Shown here piece after piece: positions 7,653-16,411 of a stretch of 35,830 nucleotides of DNA. The notes below the pieces were generated by a model, which saw only the letters and a list, made by a program, of their open reading frames with translations, was not told where the DNA came from and searched no databases. Origin of the DNA: Spirochaetales bacterium (lineage in GTDB: Bacteria > Spirochaetota > Spirochaetia > DSM-2461); NCBI GenBank assembly GCA_022360655.1, contig JAKSCK010000183.1, positions 1 to 35,830 of the forward strand, written 5' to 3'. The position numbers and the translations under genes were made by a program. Positions within the stretch are counted from its first letter, which is position 1. The number at the start of each line of letters is the position of its first letter.

Positions 7653-8510
7653 TTATTCACAAAGTAGTTCTGGAATCTGATGCAAATCCGTGATGATGGC
7701 ATCGGGAGAAGGACCATGCTCTCCTTCTCGGAGTCTTAAGGATCGTTGATCTCCGGCAAAAAGGGCGGTATGACAGCCAACTTCATGAGCCGTTGCAACA
7801 TCGTTACGCATATCGTTGCCAATGTACAGAACTTCGTGGGGGGAAATTCCTGATCGAGCAAGAACATCGAGGGGACCTTGAAAGATGTGCGGTGAGGGTT
7901 TTGCGCATTGGAGTGCGTAAGACCAGGCGCAGAGCTCCGGTTCAATGCCAAGGGACTCTAAGGAATGTTCTCCCAACGTTTCGAGTATAGGGCGAGTATA
8001 AAATTGTGCATTAGAAACTATCCCCAAGCGAAGTTCTGTTAGTTTGAAGTGGAAAAAAATCTCGGGAAAACCAGGCATTGACCAGGTTGGATTAGTGCTG
8101 AGTTCATAGGCCAATGCCAATTGCTCCCAATCCTGGGAAGGCTGTTTTGGTGAACATTTTTGTACCATTCTTTTCCAGATATCGCGTATTTCCACCTCTG
8201 GGAAATCCACTCCAATTGTCTTCAGTCGCTTATGCTCTTTATGAATCTCCTGTAAAAGACCGTTTCGGATCTCAGCTTGGGAACATACGGAGGTGAGGAA
8301 ATCCAATTCATGCGGTAGAGGCTTTGAGGATGGAGATTGGGATGCATCGCTTCCTACTTCTCCTTGACCACTGATGAGTAAGGTTCCATAAACATCAAAG
8401 AGTAGGGCACGAATCCCACGTATGGGAGTGAGTTGGGGGGGGAGACCTGTTTCTATAGGATGAAGAGGCTGAAGCTTGGCTTGAATCATGACCTCAGGGG
8501 AGAACGTCAT
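7653..8510 (-). CDS. HAD-superfamily hydrolase
   Basis: 285 residues. Motif I is LLFDVYGTLL (nucleophile Asp39 in DVYGT), motif II GIVSNAQ, and motifs III/IV K(P)SPHIF and VLYIGNDMRNDVATAHEVGC. The cap between motif I and II is helical, as in phosphoglycolate phosphatase or haloacid dehalogenase relatives; the real substrate cannot be read. About 30 residues precede motif I, longer than usual. The start is supported by a -10-like box 6 nt upstream rather than by an RBS. First gene of a two-gene unit with the SPFH-like protein. Confidence 0.85.
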   Translation of the reverse strand: MTFSPEVMIQAKLQPLHPIETGLPPQLTPIRGIRALLFDVYGTLLISGQGEVGSDASQSPSSKPLPHELDFLTSVCSQAEIRNGLLQEIHKEHKRLKTIGVDFPEVEIRDIWKRMVQKCSPKQPSQDWEQLALAYELSTNPTWSMPGFPEIFFHFKLTELRLGIVSNAQFYTRPILETLGEHSLESLGIEPELCAWSYALQCAKPSPHIFQGPLDVLARSGISPHEVLYIGNDMRNDVATAHEVGCHTALFAGDQRSLRLREGEHGPSPDAIITDLHQIPELLCE

Positions 8511-8516
8511 CGCTGT

Positions 8517-8545
8517 ATTTTAATTTCCCAAAGAAATGGGGACAA
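8517..8545 (-). promoter_or_regulatory. promoter of the HAD/SPFH unit, predicted leaderless
   Basis: Minus strand TTGTCC (8540-8545), 17-nt spacer, TAAAAT (8517-8522), 6 nt, ATG. No Shine-Dalgarno sequence is present. Confidence 0.55.
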
Positions 8546-8579
8546 GTCTTGGGGCGTGGATGCACACCGTCTCCTCTGC

Positions 8580-8585
8580 TAAAAT
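8580..8585 (+). promoter_or_regulatory. -10 box of the 8592 gene, predicted leaderless
   Basis: TAAAAT ends 6 nt before the ATG at 8592 and no RBS is present. The -35 position is poor. It is divergent from the HAD promoter, so the two units share a region of about 80 nt. Confidence 0.45.
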
Positions 8586-8591
8586 GACTGT

Positions 8592-8942
8592 ATGGCGAAA
8601 AGCCGCGCAAAGATTAAACAAATTTGGTTGCCCAGTGTTTTGGGACGACTGACCATACTCTTTTTTATTCTGTCCTTACTGATCTTCTATTTCTATGTGG
8701 TGGGAAATGGGCAAGGGTTTGCCGATGCAACTCTTTTTTTTCTCATGGATTTAGAATCCTGGGTGCTTGCCCTTGGGGCCTTGGCAGGAATGTTTTCTGC
8801 TTTGGCCTATGGTATGTCGGCTCCTTTCCGAAATCGACTTTATTTTGATCGGATTCTTCTCTCTGGCTTGGCTTCTGCATTTTGTTTGCTGATGTATCTT
8901 GGAATGGCCCTACTTGGAGCCTTCCTAGAGTCTTATCCCTAG
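8592..8942 (+). CDS. small integral membrane protein
   Basis: 116 residues with three predicted membrane segments: about 17-38 (LGRLTILFFILSLLIFYFYVV), 50-75 (LESWVLALGALAGMFSALAYGM) and 86-112 (ILLSGLASAFCLLMYLGMALLGAFL). The N-terminus is basic (MAKSRAKIK), favouring a cytoplasmic start. No family motif is recognised and the function is unknown. It stands alone, with an AEC-family transporter gene ending on the opposite strand 31 nt beyond. Confidence 0.75.
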   Translation: MAKSRAKIKQIWLPSVLGRLTILFFILSLLIFYFYVVGNGQGFADATLFFLMDLESWVLALGALAGMFSALAYGMSAPFRNRLYFDRILLSGLASAFCLLMYLGMALLGAFLESYP

Positions 8943-8973
8943 ACGCATTTCAATTCATTGTAAGAGATTATTA

Positions 8974-9906
8974 CTATCCCCAAGTGTTCCCAATTAACCA
9001 GATACTCCAGAATAGGATGAAGCTGCAAGGTATTCCCAAGTAAAGCATGGCTGCTGCAGTGTCTCTCTCATGCCCCCAACGAACGGCAAAGGGGATGATG
9101 GATAAACCAACAGGCATAATGAGTGTTCCTGCTAATGTCATTCGATCCAGAAGGGGAAAGGGAGTCAGAAAAAGAACACCAAGAGCAAGGGTGAAGCCCA
9201 ATGCATAGCGAAGAGTGAGAGCGGGTAAAACTGTTTTTAAGATTTTTTTCGGGACGTTGAACTGCAAAAGGAGTCCTAAAACAAGAAGTGAAGCCCCTTT
9301 GTTCATATGGGCAAAAATGGTGAGAACCTGGAGTGGAAACCCTTGTGCTTTTAAGCCGGTTAAATTCATTCCAATGGCAAGAAGATAAGAGAGAAAGGGA
9401 AGGGAAGAGAGAAGCATTTTCATTGTTGCTTTGGGGCCAAAGGTTTGACCTTCTGGAACTTTAGGGGAGGTTTTTCCTGCAAGCCAATAGGCTAATCCAA
9501 AAACAGCAAAGGCGTTCCCCAAATCAATGAATGCAAATCGCGCGATTCCTTCCGCTCCAAAGAGTCCTCCTGCTAAGGGGATGGCGAATAACCCAATGTT
9601 GTATCCTGCACTCGCCGTGATGGCTAAACCTCGACCTTCTTTCATTTTTGAGAAGAAATGATAGGCCAGGGTGGCCATGAGTGCGGAAGAAGCAAAGGAA
9701 GTAAGGGGAAGTGCGATGTCCCGGAGATGGATGGGCACCAAAGGAACATTAAGAAGAATAACCGCTGGTAAGGTGATGTTGAGAGCAATGCGGGCAAGGG
9801 CCTCACCGTCGTCAGCGCTCAGCACGCCCAAACGACGAATGAGGTAACCCAAGAGCACAATCGCCCCTGCAAGTATGAAGGGCTGATTGGCTACCCATAA
9901 ATTCAT
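8974..9906 (-). CDS. AEC-family (auxin efflux carrier type) transporter
   Basis: 310 residues and about ten hydrophobic segments, the pattern of bacterial AEC permeases. Visible family features: the N-terminal segment FILAGAIVLLGYLIRRLGVLS, LARIALNITLPAVIL (the conserved NxxLPxxI stretch), and GYNIGLFAIPLAGGLFGAEGI before the central loop. Bacterial AEC proteins export or import small organic anions and amino acids. Its start overlaps the lysC stop in the pattern ATGA, so it is translated from the asd-lysC message; a role in moving an aspartate-pathway amino acid is likely by context but unproved. Confidence 0.88.
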   Translation of the reverse strand: MNLWVANQPFILAGAIVLLGYLIRRLGVLSADDGEALARIALNITLPAVILLNVPLVPIHLRDIALPLTSFASSALMATLAYHFFSKMKEGRGLAITASAGYNIGLFAIPLAGGLFGAEGIARFAFIDLGNAFAVFGLAYWLAGKTSPKVPEGQTFGPKATMKMLLSSLPFLSYLLAIGMNLTGLKAQGFPLQVLTIFAHMNKGASLLVLGLLLQFNVPKKILKTVLPALTLRYALGFTLALGVLFLTPFPLLDRMTLAGTLIMPVGLSIIPFAVRWGHERDTAAAMLYLGIPCSFILFWSIWLIGNTWG

Positions 9907-11243
9907 GAAGGAAAAAACCTTGTGTGCAGTCCTTTGAGAGCATCATCAGCACGAGATGCTGGTACAACCAAAGACAAGTTCACTTCAGAAGCTCCTAATG
10001 AAATCATACGAACAGGGATGTCCCCCATGGCTCCAAATGCCTTTGCTGGGAAGCTGGGATCCTTCCAAAGTTGTCGTCCCACCATGCAAATAATGGCCAT
10101 GTCTGTTTCAATGGTGACATCCCCCAAGGCTTCCAGATGTTCCACTATTCCAGGGAGAGCCTCTGTCCGTTCTATGGTGAGGGATACAGAGACTTCACTG
10201 GTGGTCACTAAGTCAACAGATGTTTCAGCGGCATCAAAAATGGCAAAGATTTTTCGGAGAAAACCATGAGCATCCAGCATTCTGGATGAGGCTATGCTCA
10301 AGACTGTGATTCCCTTTTTTACAGAAAGAGCTTTGATGCCAGGCTCTCCAGCCTCCTGGGCAATTCTTGTGCCATCTTTCTCCGGTGCTCCAGTGTCTTT
10401 GACAAGCACAGGAATCCCTAGGGCCACAGCCGGTTGGATGGTGGCTGGGTGAACCACTTTAGCTCCAAAATACGCCAATTCTCCCGCTTCATCGTAGGTC
10501 ACTTCCGGGATGGTTGTGGCCTCTGGAATGAGACGTGGATCTGTGGTCATGATTCCATTCACATCCGTCCAAATTTGGATTTCTTTTGCCTCCAAAGCTG
10601 CACCAAGTATGCTGGCAGAATAATCGCTACCACCACGACCTAAGGTGGTGGTGACACCATCGCCTGTGGAACCAATGAATCCCTGAGTGATGAGCAATCG
10701 ACCACTTTCAGGATGGGCTTTTTGTTGGACCGCCTTCTTGATTTCCTTCATATCTGGACGAGCCGCATTGAAATTCTCATCTGTTTTGATGAGTTCTCTT
10801 GCATCAAGAAGCTCTGAATCCAAACCTCGTTGACGAGCTCTGGCATGAATGAGGCGGGTGGAAAGTCGCTCACCAAAGGATAGAAGGGCATCAAAGCTCC
10901 TCGGGCTGCAGTCCTTCAGTAGGCTGACACCTTTAATCAAGGAAGCAAACTGGGCAAACACACCGTTTAAGTCCAGTTCTGTAGCAGCGAGTAAATCACC
11001 CTTGAGGAAGTCTTGAGCACAGGAGAAATGTCGCTCCTTGATGGACTCCAGTATGCTCTGCGCCTCTTCCCAATTTCCCTCTTGAGCCTGTTGGCAAGAG
11101 GAAATGATTTGATCGGTCACTCCTCCCATGGCCGAACAAACCATGAGCGGAGCATCGTGGAGTTGATCCACAGCCAAATCAAGAGCACGATCCATGCGGG
11201 AGGCATCTCCCATTGAAGTGCCTCCGATTTTGAGAACAACCAT
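9903..11243 (-). CDS. lysC: aspartate kinase
   Basis: 446 residues, a monofunctional aspartokinase. Phosphorylates aspartate with ATP, the first step to lysine, threonine and methionine. N-terminal VVLKIGGTSMGDASR (family KxGGTS), SFGERLSTRLI and TLGRGGSDYSASILGAAL (substrate/ATP site), then DVNGIMTTDPR, typical of the kinase domain. The C-terminal part after about residue 300 (KALSVKKGITVLSI, VDLVTTSEVSVSLTIER, VRMISLGASEVNLSLVV) is a pair of ACT domains, so feedback control by an end-product amino acid is expected. It starts 2 nt after the asd stop. Confidence 0.96.
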   Translation of the reverse strand: MVVLKIGGTSMGDASRMDRALDLAVDQLHDAPLMVCSAMGGVTDQIISSCQQAQEGNWEEAQSILESIKERHFSCAQDFLKGDLLAATELDLNGVFAQFASLIKGVSLLKDCSPRSFDALLSFGERLSTRLIHARARQRGLDSELLDARELIKTDENFNAARPDMKEIKKAVQQKAHPESGRLLITQGFIGSTGDGVTTTLGRGGSDYSASILGAALEAKEIQIWTDVNGIMTTDPRLIPEATTIPEVTYDEAGELAYFGAKVVHPATIQPAVALGIPVLVKDTGAPEKDGTRIAQEAGEPGIKALSVKKGITVLSIASSRMLDAHGFLRKIFAIFDAAETSVDLVTTSEVSVSLTIERTEALPGIVEHLEALGDVTIETDMAIICMVGRQLWKDPSFPAKAFGAMGDIPVRMISLGASEVNLSLVVPASRADDALKGLHTRFFPS

Positions 11244-11245
11244 AT

Positions 11246-12286
11246 TTAGTCCAAATAGCCAAGGGCCACAAAGGCCTCAGCATTGAGGATGGCTGCTCCT
11301 GCTGCTCCTCGAACCGTATTATGACCCATGATCACCATTTTGATGTCACCAATAGGACATTCCCTGACACGACCAACACAGGCGGCCATACCCCCCTGAA
11401 GCCAGATGTCTCGGGCCGGTTGGGGACGATTCTCTTCTTCAAAGACAATCACTGGATTTTCTGGAGCAGAGGGAAGCTTCTTTTCCTGAGGCATGGACTT
11501 CCAATTCCGAAGAATCTCTTTGACCTGGTCAGGTGTTGGCTTTTTCTTGAATTTGATGCTGGCGGTTTCAGTGTGTCCATCCACCACTGGTACACGGGTG
11601 CACTGAGCGCTCACAACAAAATCAGCATCAACAATATGGTCGTTCTCAAGGCGCCCCATGATTTTCTGTGCCTCACATTCAACTTTGGGTTCTTCTCCAC
11701 CAATGAAGGGAACCACATTGCCAAGAATGTCATAGGAGGCTACACCGGGATAACCAGCACCACTAATGGCTTGAAGGGTGGTGAGCTGAACCCATTCTAC
11801 GCCAAAAGCCTTGTCTAATGGGGAGAGCACCATGGCTAAGGGCATCACAACGCAGTTGGAGTTGGTAACGATGGCCCCTTTATAAGGTTGCTTCTTAATG
11901 ATTTCAAAGTGATCAGCATTCACTTCAGGAATGATGATGGGAACATCAGAATCGGTGCGGTGATTCTTGGCATTTGACACCACAAAATGCCCAGCATTGG
12001 CATAGTCTTCTTCTATTGGACCAGCTACCGAGGCATCCATCCCAGAAAAAAGAATGCGGCTTTCCAAGGACTCTCCGGCGGCCAGAACCGTTTTTTTCGC
12101 AATCTCAGTGGGGATGGGTTTGTCCTGTTTCCAAGCACAGGCTTCCTCATAGGTTTTCCCTGCGGACCGAGGAGAGGCCACCAGCTCGGACACTGTGAAC
12201 CAAGGATGGTTCTCCAACAGGGTGATGAATTTCTGACCGACGGTGCCAGTGGCTCCAAGTACGGCGACGGGAATCTTCTTATCCAT
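11246..12286 (-). CDS. asd: aspartate-semialdehyde dehydrogenase
   Basis: 346 residues from ATG 12286. A longer frame exists, but GAGGG lies 9 nt before this ATG and the Rossmann motif begins at residue 8 (VLGATGTVGQKF). Reduces aspartyl phosphate to aspartate semialdehyde with NADPH. The active-site Cys is in TNSNCVVMPLA. The sequence style (SNAKNHR, QLTTLQAISGAGYPGV, VSAQCTRVPVVDGHTE) is that of the archaeal/fungal-type ASADH rather than the E. coli type. First gene of asd-lysC-AEC transporter, so two consecutive enzymes of the pathway are made together. Confidence 0.95.
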   Translation of the reverse strand: MDKKIPVAVLGATGTVGQKFITLLENHPWFTVSELVASPRSAGKTYEEACAWKQDKPIPTEIAKKTVLAAGESLESRILFSGMDASVAGPIEEDYANAGHFVVSNAKNHRTDSDVPIIIPEVNADHFEIIKKQPYKGAIVTNSNCVVMPLAMVLSPLDKAFGVEWVQLTTLQAISGAGYPGVASYDILGNVVPFIGGEEPKVECEAQKIMGRLENDHIVDADFVVSAQCTRVPVVDGHTETASIKFKKKPTPDQVKEILRNWKSMPQEKKLPSAPENPVIVFEEENRPQPARDIWLQGGMAACVGRVRECPIGDIKMVIMGHNTVRGAAGAAILNAEAFVALGYLD

Positions 12287-12773
12287 GCATTTACCCTCAT
12301 AGAAGTGCGAATTTATTGGCGAAAAACTATCGTTTTGATGCACCCTTGGTCAAGGTTCTTGAGCATTATTCTGCGATTCTGGAGAATGAATTATGGCAAA
12401 TCTATGCCGTAATTTCTTGGATTCTCTCTCATTACTGCTTCTAAAAATAAAATATAGCAATGAGATTCCAACCATTCGAATTCATTAATGTGTAATTTTT
12501 TGTCACTTTTGCCATATCTTCAGAAATTGGATGGGTGTTTTGTTTCTAGCGTTCCATGAGCGTCTTTGAGGGAGAGGGGAATGAGATGAATTCAACCACC
12601 ATCCCATTTGGCGGGATTTTTGATGCGTTTTTTCTTGGGTAAAAATGGGATGATGAAACATGCCTGTCCCATGATTTCCATGCATCTTCTTTGTGCCGCC
12701 ATTGCGAATGGGTAAGGGGAAGGCTATTCTGGGGAGCGCTTTTTTTCAGTCGGCGTGATAAGGGGAAACCGAG
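12287..12773. other. 487-nt intergenic region between asd and the DinG-type gene
   Basis: No convincing gene. For asd (minus) there is TTGACC (12348-12353) with TAGTTT (12324-12329) 18 nt away, a weak promoter candidate. An imperfect inverted repeat lies at 12418-12469: TCTCATT plus GCT pairing with AGC plus AATGAGA across an A/T-rich loop. A short repeat ATCCC-N7-GGGAT followed by five T (12601-12622) is weakly terminator-like. I saw no tRNA, T-box or lysine riboswitch that I could defend. Confidence 0.4.
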
Positions 12774-15236
12774 TTGCAGGCAGAAACGATTCTTTACACA
12801 GAAGTTCTTCATCAGATGCGTGATGATCTTTCTGAAGCCCAAAAAAATGGAGGAATCATAGAGATTCTTTGGGTGGGCCGTTGTGATGGTGATGGACGGA
12901 TTTGTGATGCCTGGGCTGCCGCTCGAGGGGATGCCACCTCCGTTCCTGCACTCTTTCCCCACATGAGTCGGGGAGATGTGGTGATTCATAATCATCCTCG
13001 AGGAGATCTCCGACCCAGTGGTGCTGATCTGGCTGTGGCCTCTCGTCTAGGAAACCAGGGAATTGGTTTCCTTATAGTGGATCCTCAGGTTCAGAATGTG
13101 AATGTTGTTGTCACACCCCTGGCAAAACATGAGCGTATGCCTCTCAATGTTGAGGAGCTTCGGGGTGTTCTTGAACCTGGCGGAACTCTTGATCAGAAGA
13201 TGAGCGATTTTGAGAGTCGGGATGAGCAGGTGGAGCTACTTGGGGCTGTGGCACAAGCCTTTAATCATGGTTCTCCTCTTGTGGCTGAAGCAGGAACAGG
13301 CGTAGGGAAGTCGTTTGCCTATCTTCTTCCTGCTTTGCAATGGGTGTCCAACAATGAAGAACGTGTGGTGATTTCCACAGCCACCATTGCTCTCCAGCAG
13401 CAATTGATGGAAAAAGACATTCCTTTGGCGATGAAGCTTTTGGATGTGGATGTTAAAACCGCCTTGGTAAAAGGTCGTGGAAATTATCTCTGTTTAAAAC
13501 GTCTTCAGGAAGCTGGTGAAGCGGAAGAGTTATTTGGCGGTGGTGATGGAATCCAGGGAATCCGCTCCTGGGCAGAGGAAAGCACCACAGGGTCAAAATC
13601 AGATCTTCCCTTTCAACCCGAGCCTTCGGCTTGGGCTCGAGTGCGAAGTGAATCGGATAATTGTCCCGGCGCATTCTGCCCATTCTTTGACCGGTGTTTT
13701 CTGATGAAAGCTCGTCGTCAGGCTTCTGACTCTTCCTTGCTTGTGGCAAATCACCATCTCCTTTTTGCCGATCTGGCTGCACGTCGGGAAGGGGCCGGTG
13801 AAGATGAAACCGTGGTGTTGCCAGCCTACAGAAGCATTGTTTTTGATGAGGCTCATCACCTCGAAAGCAGTGCCACAGCTCTCTTTTCACAATCCCTTTC
13901 ATTGCCTGCGTTGAATCGCGTTTTGTTTCGTTTGTGGAATAAAAAAGGAAAGTTCTTCCTTGGGATTTTTCCACGTTTGTCAGGATTAAAATCTGCAAAT
14001 GCCGATGTGTTTCTTGGTCAGCTCCCCCCTTTGATTGAAGCAGTTCGTGGGAAGGCGGAAAACTGGGATGCTTTGGCTCGGGATCTTTTTGGGGCAGAGC
14101 ATCACATCCGATTCTCTGGAGATCCCTCGGAGGGAGAACGAACGCGGTTTTTGGCCCCTTTGGAGGAACTCCGAAAAGAGTTGTCCAAGCTTTCGGGGCA
14201 GTTTGCAGAAGCGTTTGGGGCCCTGGATGAGGAGCAGGGGAATCCAGAAATTGAAGGGTTATTGGTGGAAGCTCGCCAGGCCGCGGGGGTTTTACAAGAA
14301 GCCCTTTCTGTGGCCGATGCCTTTTTGCATCGAGATGAATATCCGCATCATGTCTTTCATATTGAGGCCACTCGTCGGTCTGATGGACGGGATTGGATTG
14401 AAGCGCATCAAACTCCCTTGTCTGTCGCATCCTTGGTGAGAGAGTCGGTTTGGGAGCCCTTTGGGACCGTTGTGGGAGTTTCTGCCACTCTTGCTGTGGG
14501 AGGACGTTTTGACCACTGGCGTCGGCGAGTTGGGGCCACGAATCTTGTGGATGCCCCTCATGAGGCCATTTATCCCTCTCCCTTTGATTATGCCTCTCAA
14601 GTGATGCTCGCTGTGCCCTCGGATGCTCCCTCTCCTGAGGAAGGAGGAGTATGGGAGAACTTTCTTATTCAAGCCTTATCGGAATCCATTGAGATCAGTG
14701 GTGGACATGCTCTTGTTCTGTTTACCTCCTATCAAACATTAAAACGAACTCTTGTTGGCGTCCGTAGCACCTTAGGTGATTCGGCACCCGTTCTTTTGGC
14801 TCAGGGGGATGATGATCGAGGACGACTTTTGAAGCGTTTTCGAGACAATCCATCCAGTGTTCTTTTTGCCACCGATTCTTTTTGGGAAGGTGTGGATGTG
14901 CCAGGAGAGGCTCTCAAAATGGTGATCATCACCCGTTTGCCCTTTCGGCCACCCACTGATCCTGTTGGACAGGCCAGAAGCGAGGCTGTGGCAGCTCGAG
15001 GAGGACGTCCGTTTTTTGAGCTTTCCCTTCCAGATGCGGTGACACGATTCCGTCAGGGTTTTGGACGTTTGATGCGTCGACGTGATGACCATGGGGCTGT
15101 GCTTGTTCTTGATTCACGGATTTGCCGAAAAAACTATGGCTCTCTCTTTCTCAATTCACTACCTCCAGCCTGCCGTTGTGTGAAACCTTGGCAACGTCTA
15201 TTGGAGGACGTTGAGGACTTTTTATATTCAAAGTGA
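12774..15236 (+). CDS. dinG: DinG/XPD-like DNA helicase with N-terminal RadC/JAMM domain
   Basis: 820 residues from TTG 12774, supported by AAGGGG 8 nt upstream. Residues 1 to about 125 hold a JAB/MPN-type metal site: HNHP (72-75) and PSGAD (81-85), the same HxH...PSxxD spacing as RadC. The helicase follows: Walker A AEAGTGVGKS (171-180), then four Cys spaced like the XPD 4Fe-4S cluster (NYLCLKR, then CPGAFCPFFDRC), VFDEAHHLES (DEAH box), GVSATLA, FATDSFWEGVDVPG and the final arginine motif QGFGRLMRR. DinG enzymes unwind DNA 5' to 3' and act on R-loops and forked structures; the JAMM part may be an isopeptidase-like or purely structural module. Cytoplasmic and apparently a single gene. The fusion itself is clear. 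Confidence 0.92.
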   Translation: MQAETILYTEVLHQMRDDLSEAQKNGGIIEILWVGRCDGDGRICDAWAAARGDATSVPALFPHMSRGDVVIHNHPRGDLRPSGADLAVASRLGNQGIGFLIVDPQVQNVNVVVTPLAKHERMPLNVEELRGVLEPGGTLDQKMSDFESRDEQVELLGAVAQAFNHGSPLVAEAGTGVGKSFAYLLPALQWVSNNEERVVISTATIALQQQLMEKDIPLAMKLLDVDVKTALVKGRGNYLCLKRLQEAGEAEELFGGGDGIQGIRSWAEESTTGSKSDLPFQPEPSAWARVRSESDNCPGAFCPFFDRCFLMKARRQASDSSLLVANHHLLFADLAARREGAGEDETVVLPAYRSIVFDEAHHLESSATALFSQSLSLPALNRVLFRLWNKKGKFFLGIFPRLSGLKSANADVFLGQLPPLIEAVRGKAENWDALARDLFGAEHHIRFSGDPSEGERTRFLAPLEELRKELSKLSGQFAEAFGALDEEQGNPEIEGLLVEARQAAGVLQEALSVADAFLHRDEYPHHVFHIEATRRSDGRDWIEAHQTPLSVASLVRESVWEPFGTVVGVSATLAVGGRFDHWRRRVGATNLVDAPHEAIYPSPFDYASQVMLAVPSDAPSPEEGGVWENFLIQALSESIEISGGHALVLFTSYQTLKRTLVGVRSTLGDSAPVLLAQGDDDRGRLLKRFRDNPSSVLFATDSFWEGVDVPGEALKMVIITRLPFRPPTDPVGQARSEAVAARGGRPFFELSLPDAVTRFRQGFGRLMRRRDDHGAVLVLDSRICRKNYGSLFLNSLPPACRCVKPWQRLLEDVEDFLYSK

Positions 15237-15264
15237 GAGACTCGGTTTTTTTCCTGCATGCAAC

Positions 15265-15296
15265 CATAGCGTTTTCTTCCATGAGAAGGCTATGAT
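15265..15296 (+). promoter_or_regulatory. -10 box with overlapping dyad before the DHOD-like gene
   Basis: TATGAT (15291-15296) overlaps an inverted repeat CATAGC (15265-15270) / GCTATG (15289-15294), with an inner TTCT / AGAA pair. No good -35. This could be a promoter with an operator; weak. Confidence 0.3.
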
Positions 15297-15317
15297 AGGC
15301 CTCCAGAGGAGTGCAAC

Positions 15318-16289
15318 ATGGATCTGAAAACCCAATACATGGGACTGGAATTGAAGAATCCTGTGGTTGTTTCCGCTTCAGGACTTACCTCATCTGCTGA
15401 TGGAGTGAAAAAGGCCATAGAAGCGGGTGCTGGTGCGGTGGTGCTCAACTCGCTTTTTGAGGAAGATATTGCCGCAGCCGTTGGTGATGCAGGTGTGACC
15501 ACAGCCTCGATTCATCCTGAAGCAGAAGTTTATGCCAAACATATGGGAATGCTGTTGCAGCCTGACTCCTACTTAGAGCTTGTTGAGCGCTCCGTGGGAG
15601 AGGTTCCAGTCATTGCGAGTTTGAATTGTTACAGCAAGAAATGGTGGGTGGATTATGCCCAACGATTAGAAAATGTGGGAGCCAATGCCTTGGAGCTGAA
15701 CCTGGCTCCCATGGCTCTCGATTCCCGTACCACAGCGGCAAAGTTGGAAGATGAGCTTGTGGAGATGGTTTATTTGGCTCGTGAGGCTGTGACTCTTCCT
15801 CTATCAGTAAAAATTGGTCATTCCTTCACATCGTTGCCACATTTGGCGACTCGTTTGGAATCAGCTGGTGCCAATTCCCTCACCTTGTTCAATCGGTATT
15901 ACAATGTGGACATTGACATTGAAAACGTGAGTTTTCAGTCAGGGAATTCCCTGTCTTCTCCCCAGGAGTTTGGTCCTGTCTTACGATGGGTGGGGATTCT
16001 TTCTGATACCGTGGAAATGGATGTGGCCGCATCAACTGGTCTTGATGGGGCCAAAGAGCTGATCAAAGCACTACTTGCTGGTGCAAATGTGGGGCAGTTC
16101 TGCAGCACCTTGTACCGAAATGGGCTCAAACAGATTGGGGTGATTCTTGATGAGCTGTCAGAATGGATGGAAAACCATGGATATGAGAATATCTCAGATT
16201 TCTACAGTCTTCTCAGTCTCAATGATGATCAAAGAGATGCTTTCTATCATCGTCTTCAGTATGTGAAGGCGTTGAAGGGGAAGCGTTAA
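15318..16289 (+). CDS. dihydroorotate dehydrogenase-like flavoprotein
   Basis: 323 residues, a TIM-barrel FMN protein of the DHOD superfamily: MDLKTQYMGLELKNPVVVSASGLT matches the N-terminal strand, SVKIGHSF the core Lys strand, and STGLDGAKELIKALLAGANVGQFCSTLYRNG the FMN phosphate region. At the place where class 1 DHODs have NxSCPN with the catalytic Cys, this protein reads ELNLAPMALD, so the base is absent and orotate synthesis is doubtful. Proteins annotated DHOD-like often lie near redox enzymes; the substrate is unknown. A real pyrD (18332-19249) exists nearby, which supports a different role. Followed by a strong terminator. Confidence 0.85.
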   Translation: MDLKTQYMGLELKNPVVVSASGLTSSADGVKKAIEAGAGAVVLNSLFEEDIAAAVGDAGVTTASIHPEAEVYAKHMGMLLQPDSYLELVERSVGEVPVIASLNCYSKKWWVDYAQRLENVGANALELNLAPMALDSRTTAAKLEDELVEMVYLAREAVTLPLSVKIGHSFTSLPHLATRLESAGANSLTLFNRYYNVDIDIENVSFQSGNSLSSPQEFGPVLRWVGILSDTVEMDVAASTGLDGAKELIKALLAGANVGQFCSTLYRNGLKQIGVILDELSEWMENHGYENISDFYSLLSLNDDQRDAFYHRLQYVKALKGKR

Positions 16290-16291
16290 GG

Positions 16292-16323
16292 AAAAAAGCT
16301 GGCCCATGGCCAGCTTTTTTTTA
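16292..16323 (+). terminator. rho-independent terminator
   Basis: A-tract, stem AGCTGGCC (16297-16304), loop CAT, stem GGCCAGCT (16308-16315), then eight T. It ends the DHOD-like gene. Confidence 0.95.
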
Positions 16324-16411
16324 TGCTGAGGATTCCTTCTTTCATCCCTGCCCTCATTCCCAAAGAATCACGTGGCTTGACTTTTTATAGGGAAATCGCC
16401 TCCTATGTCCC

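Noticed and set aside
13453..14430. 325-codon open frame on the minus strand
   Set aside because: Antisense to the DinG-type helicase; composition is a mirror of the helicase codons (many His, Pro, Gln) and no domain is seen.
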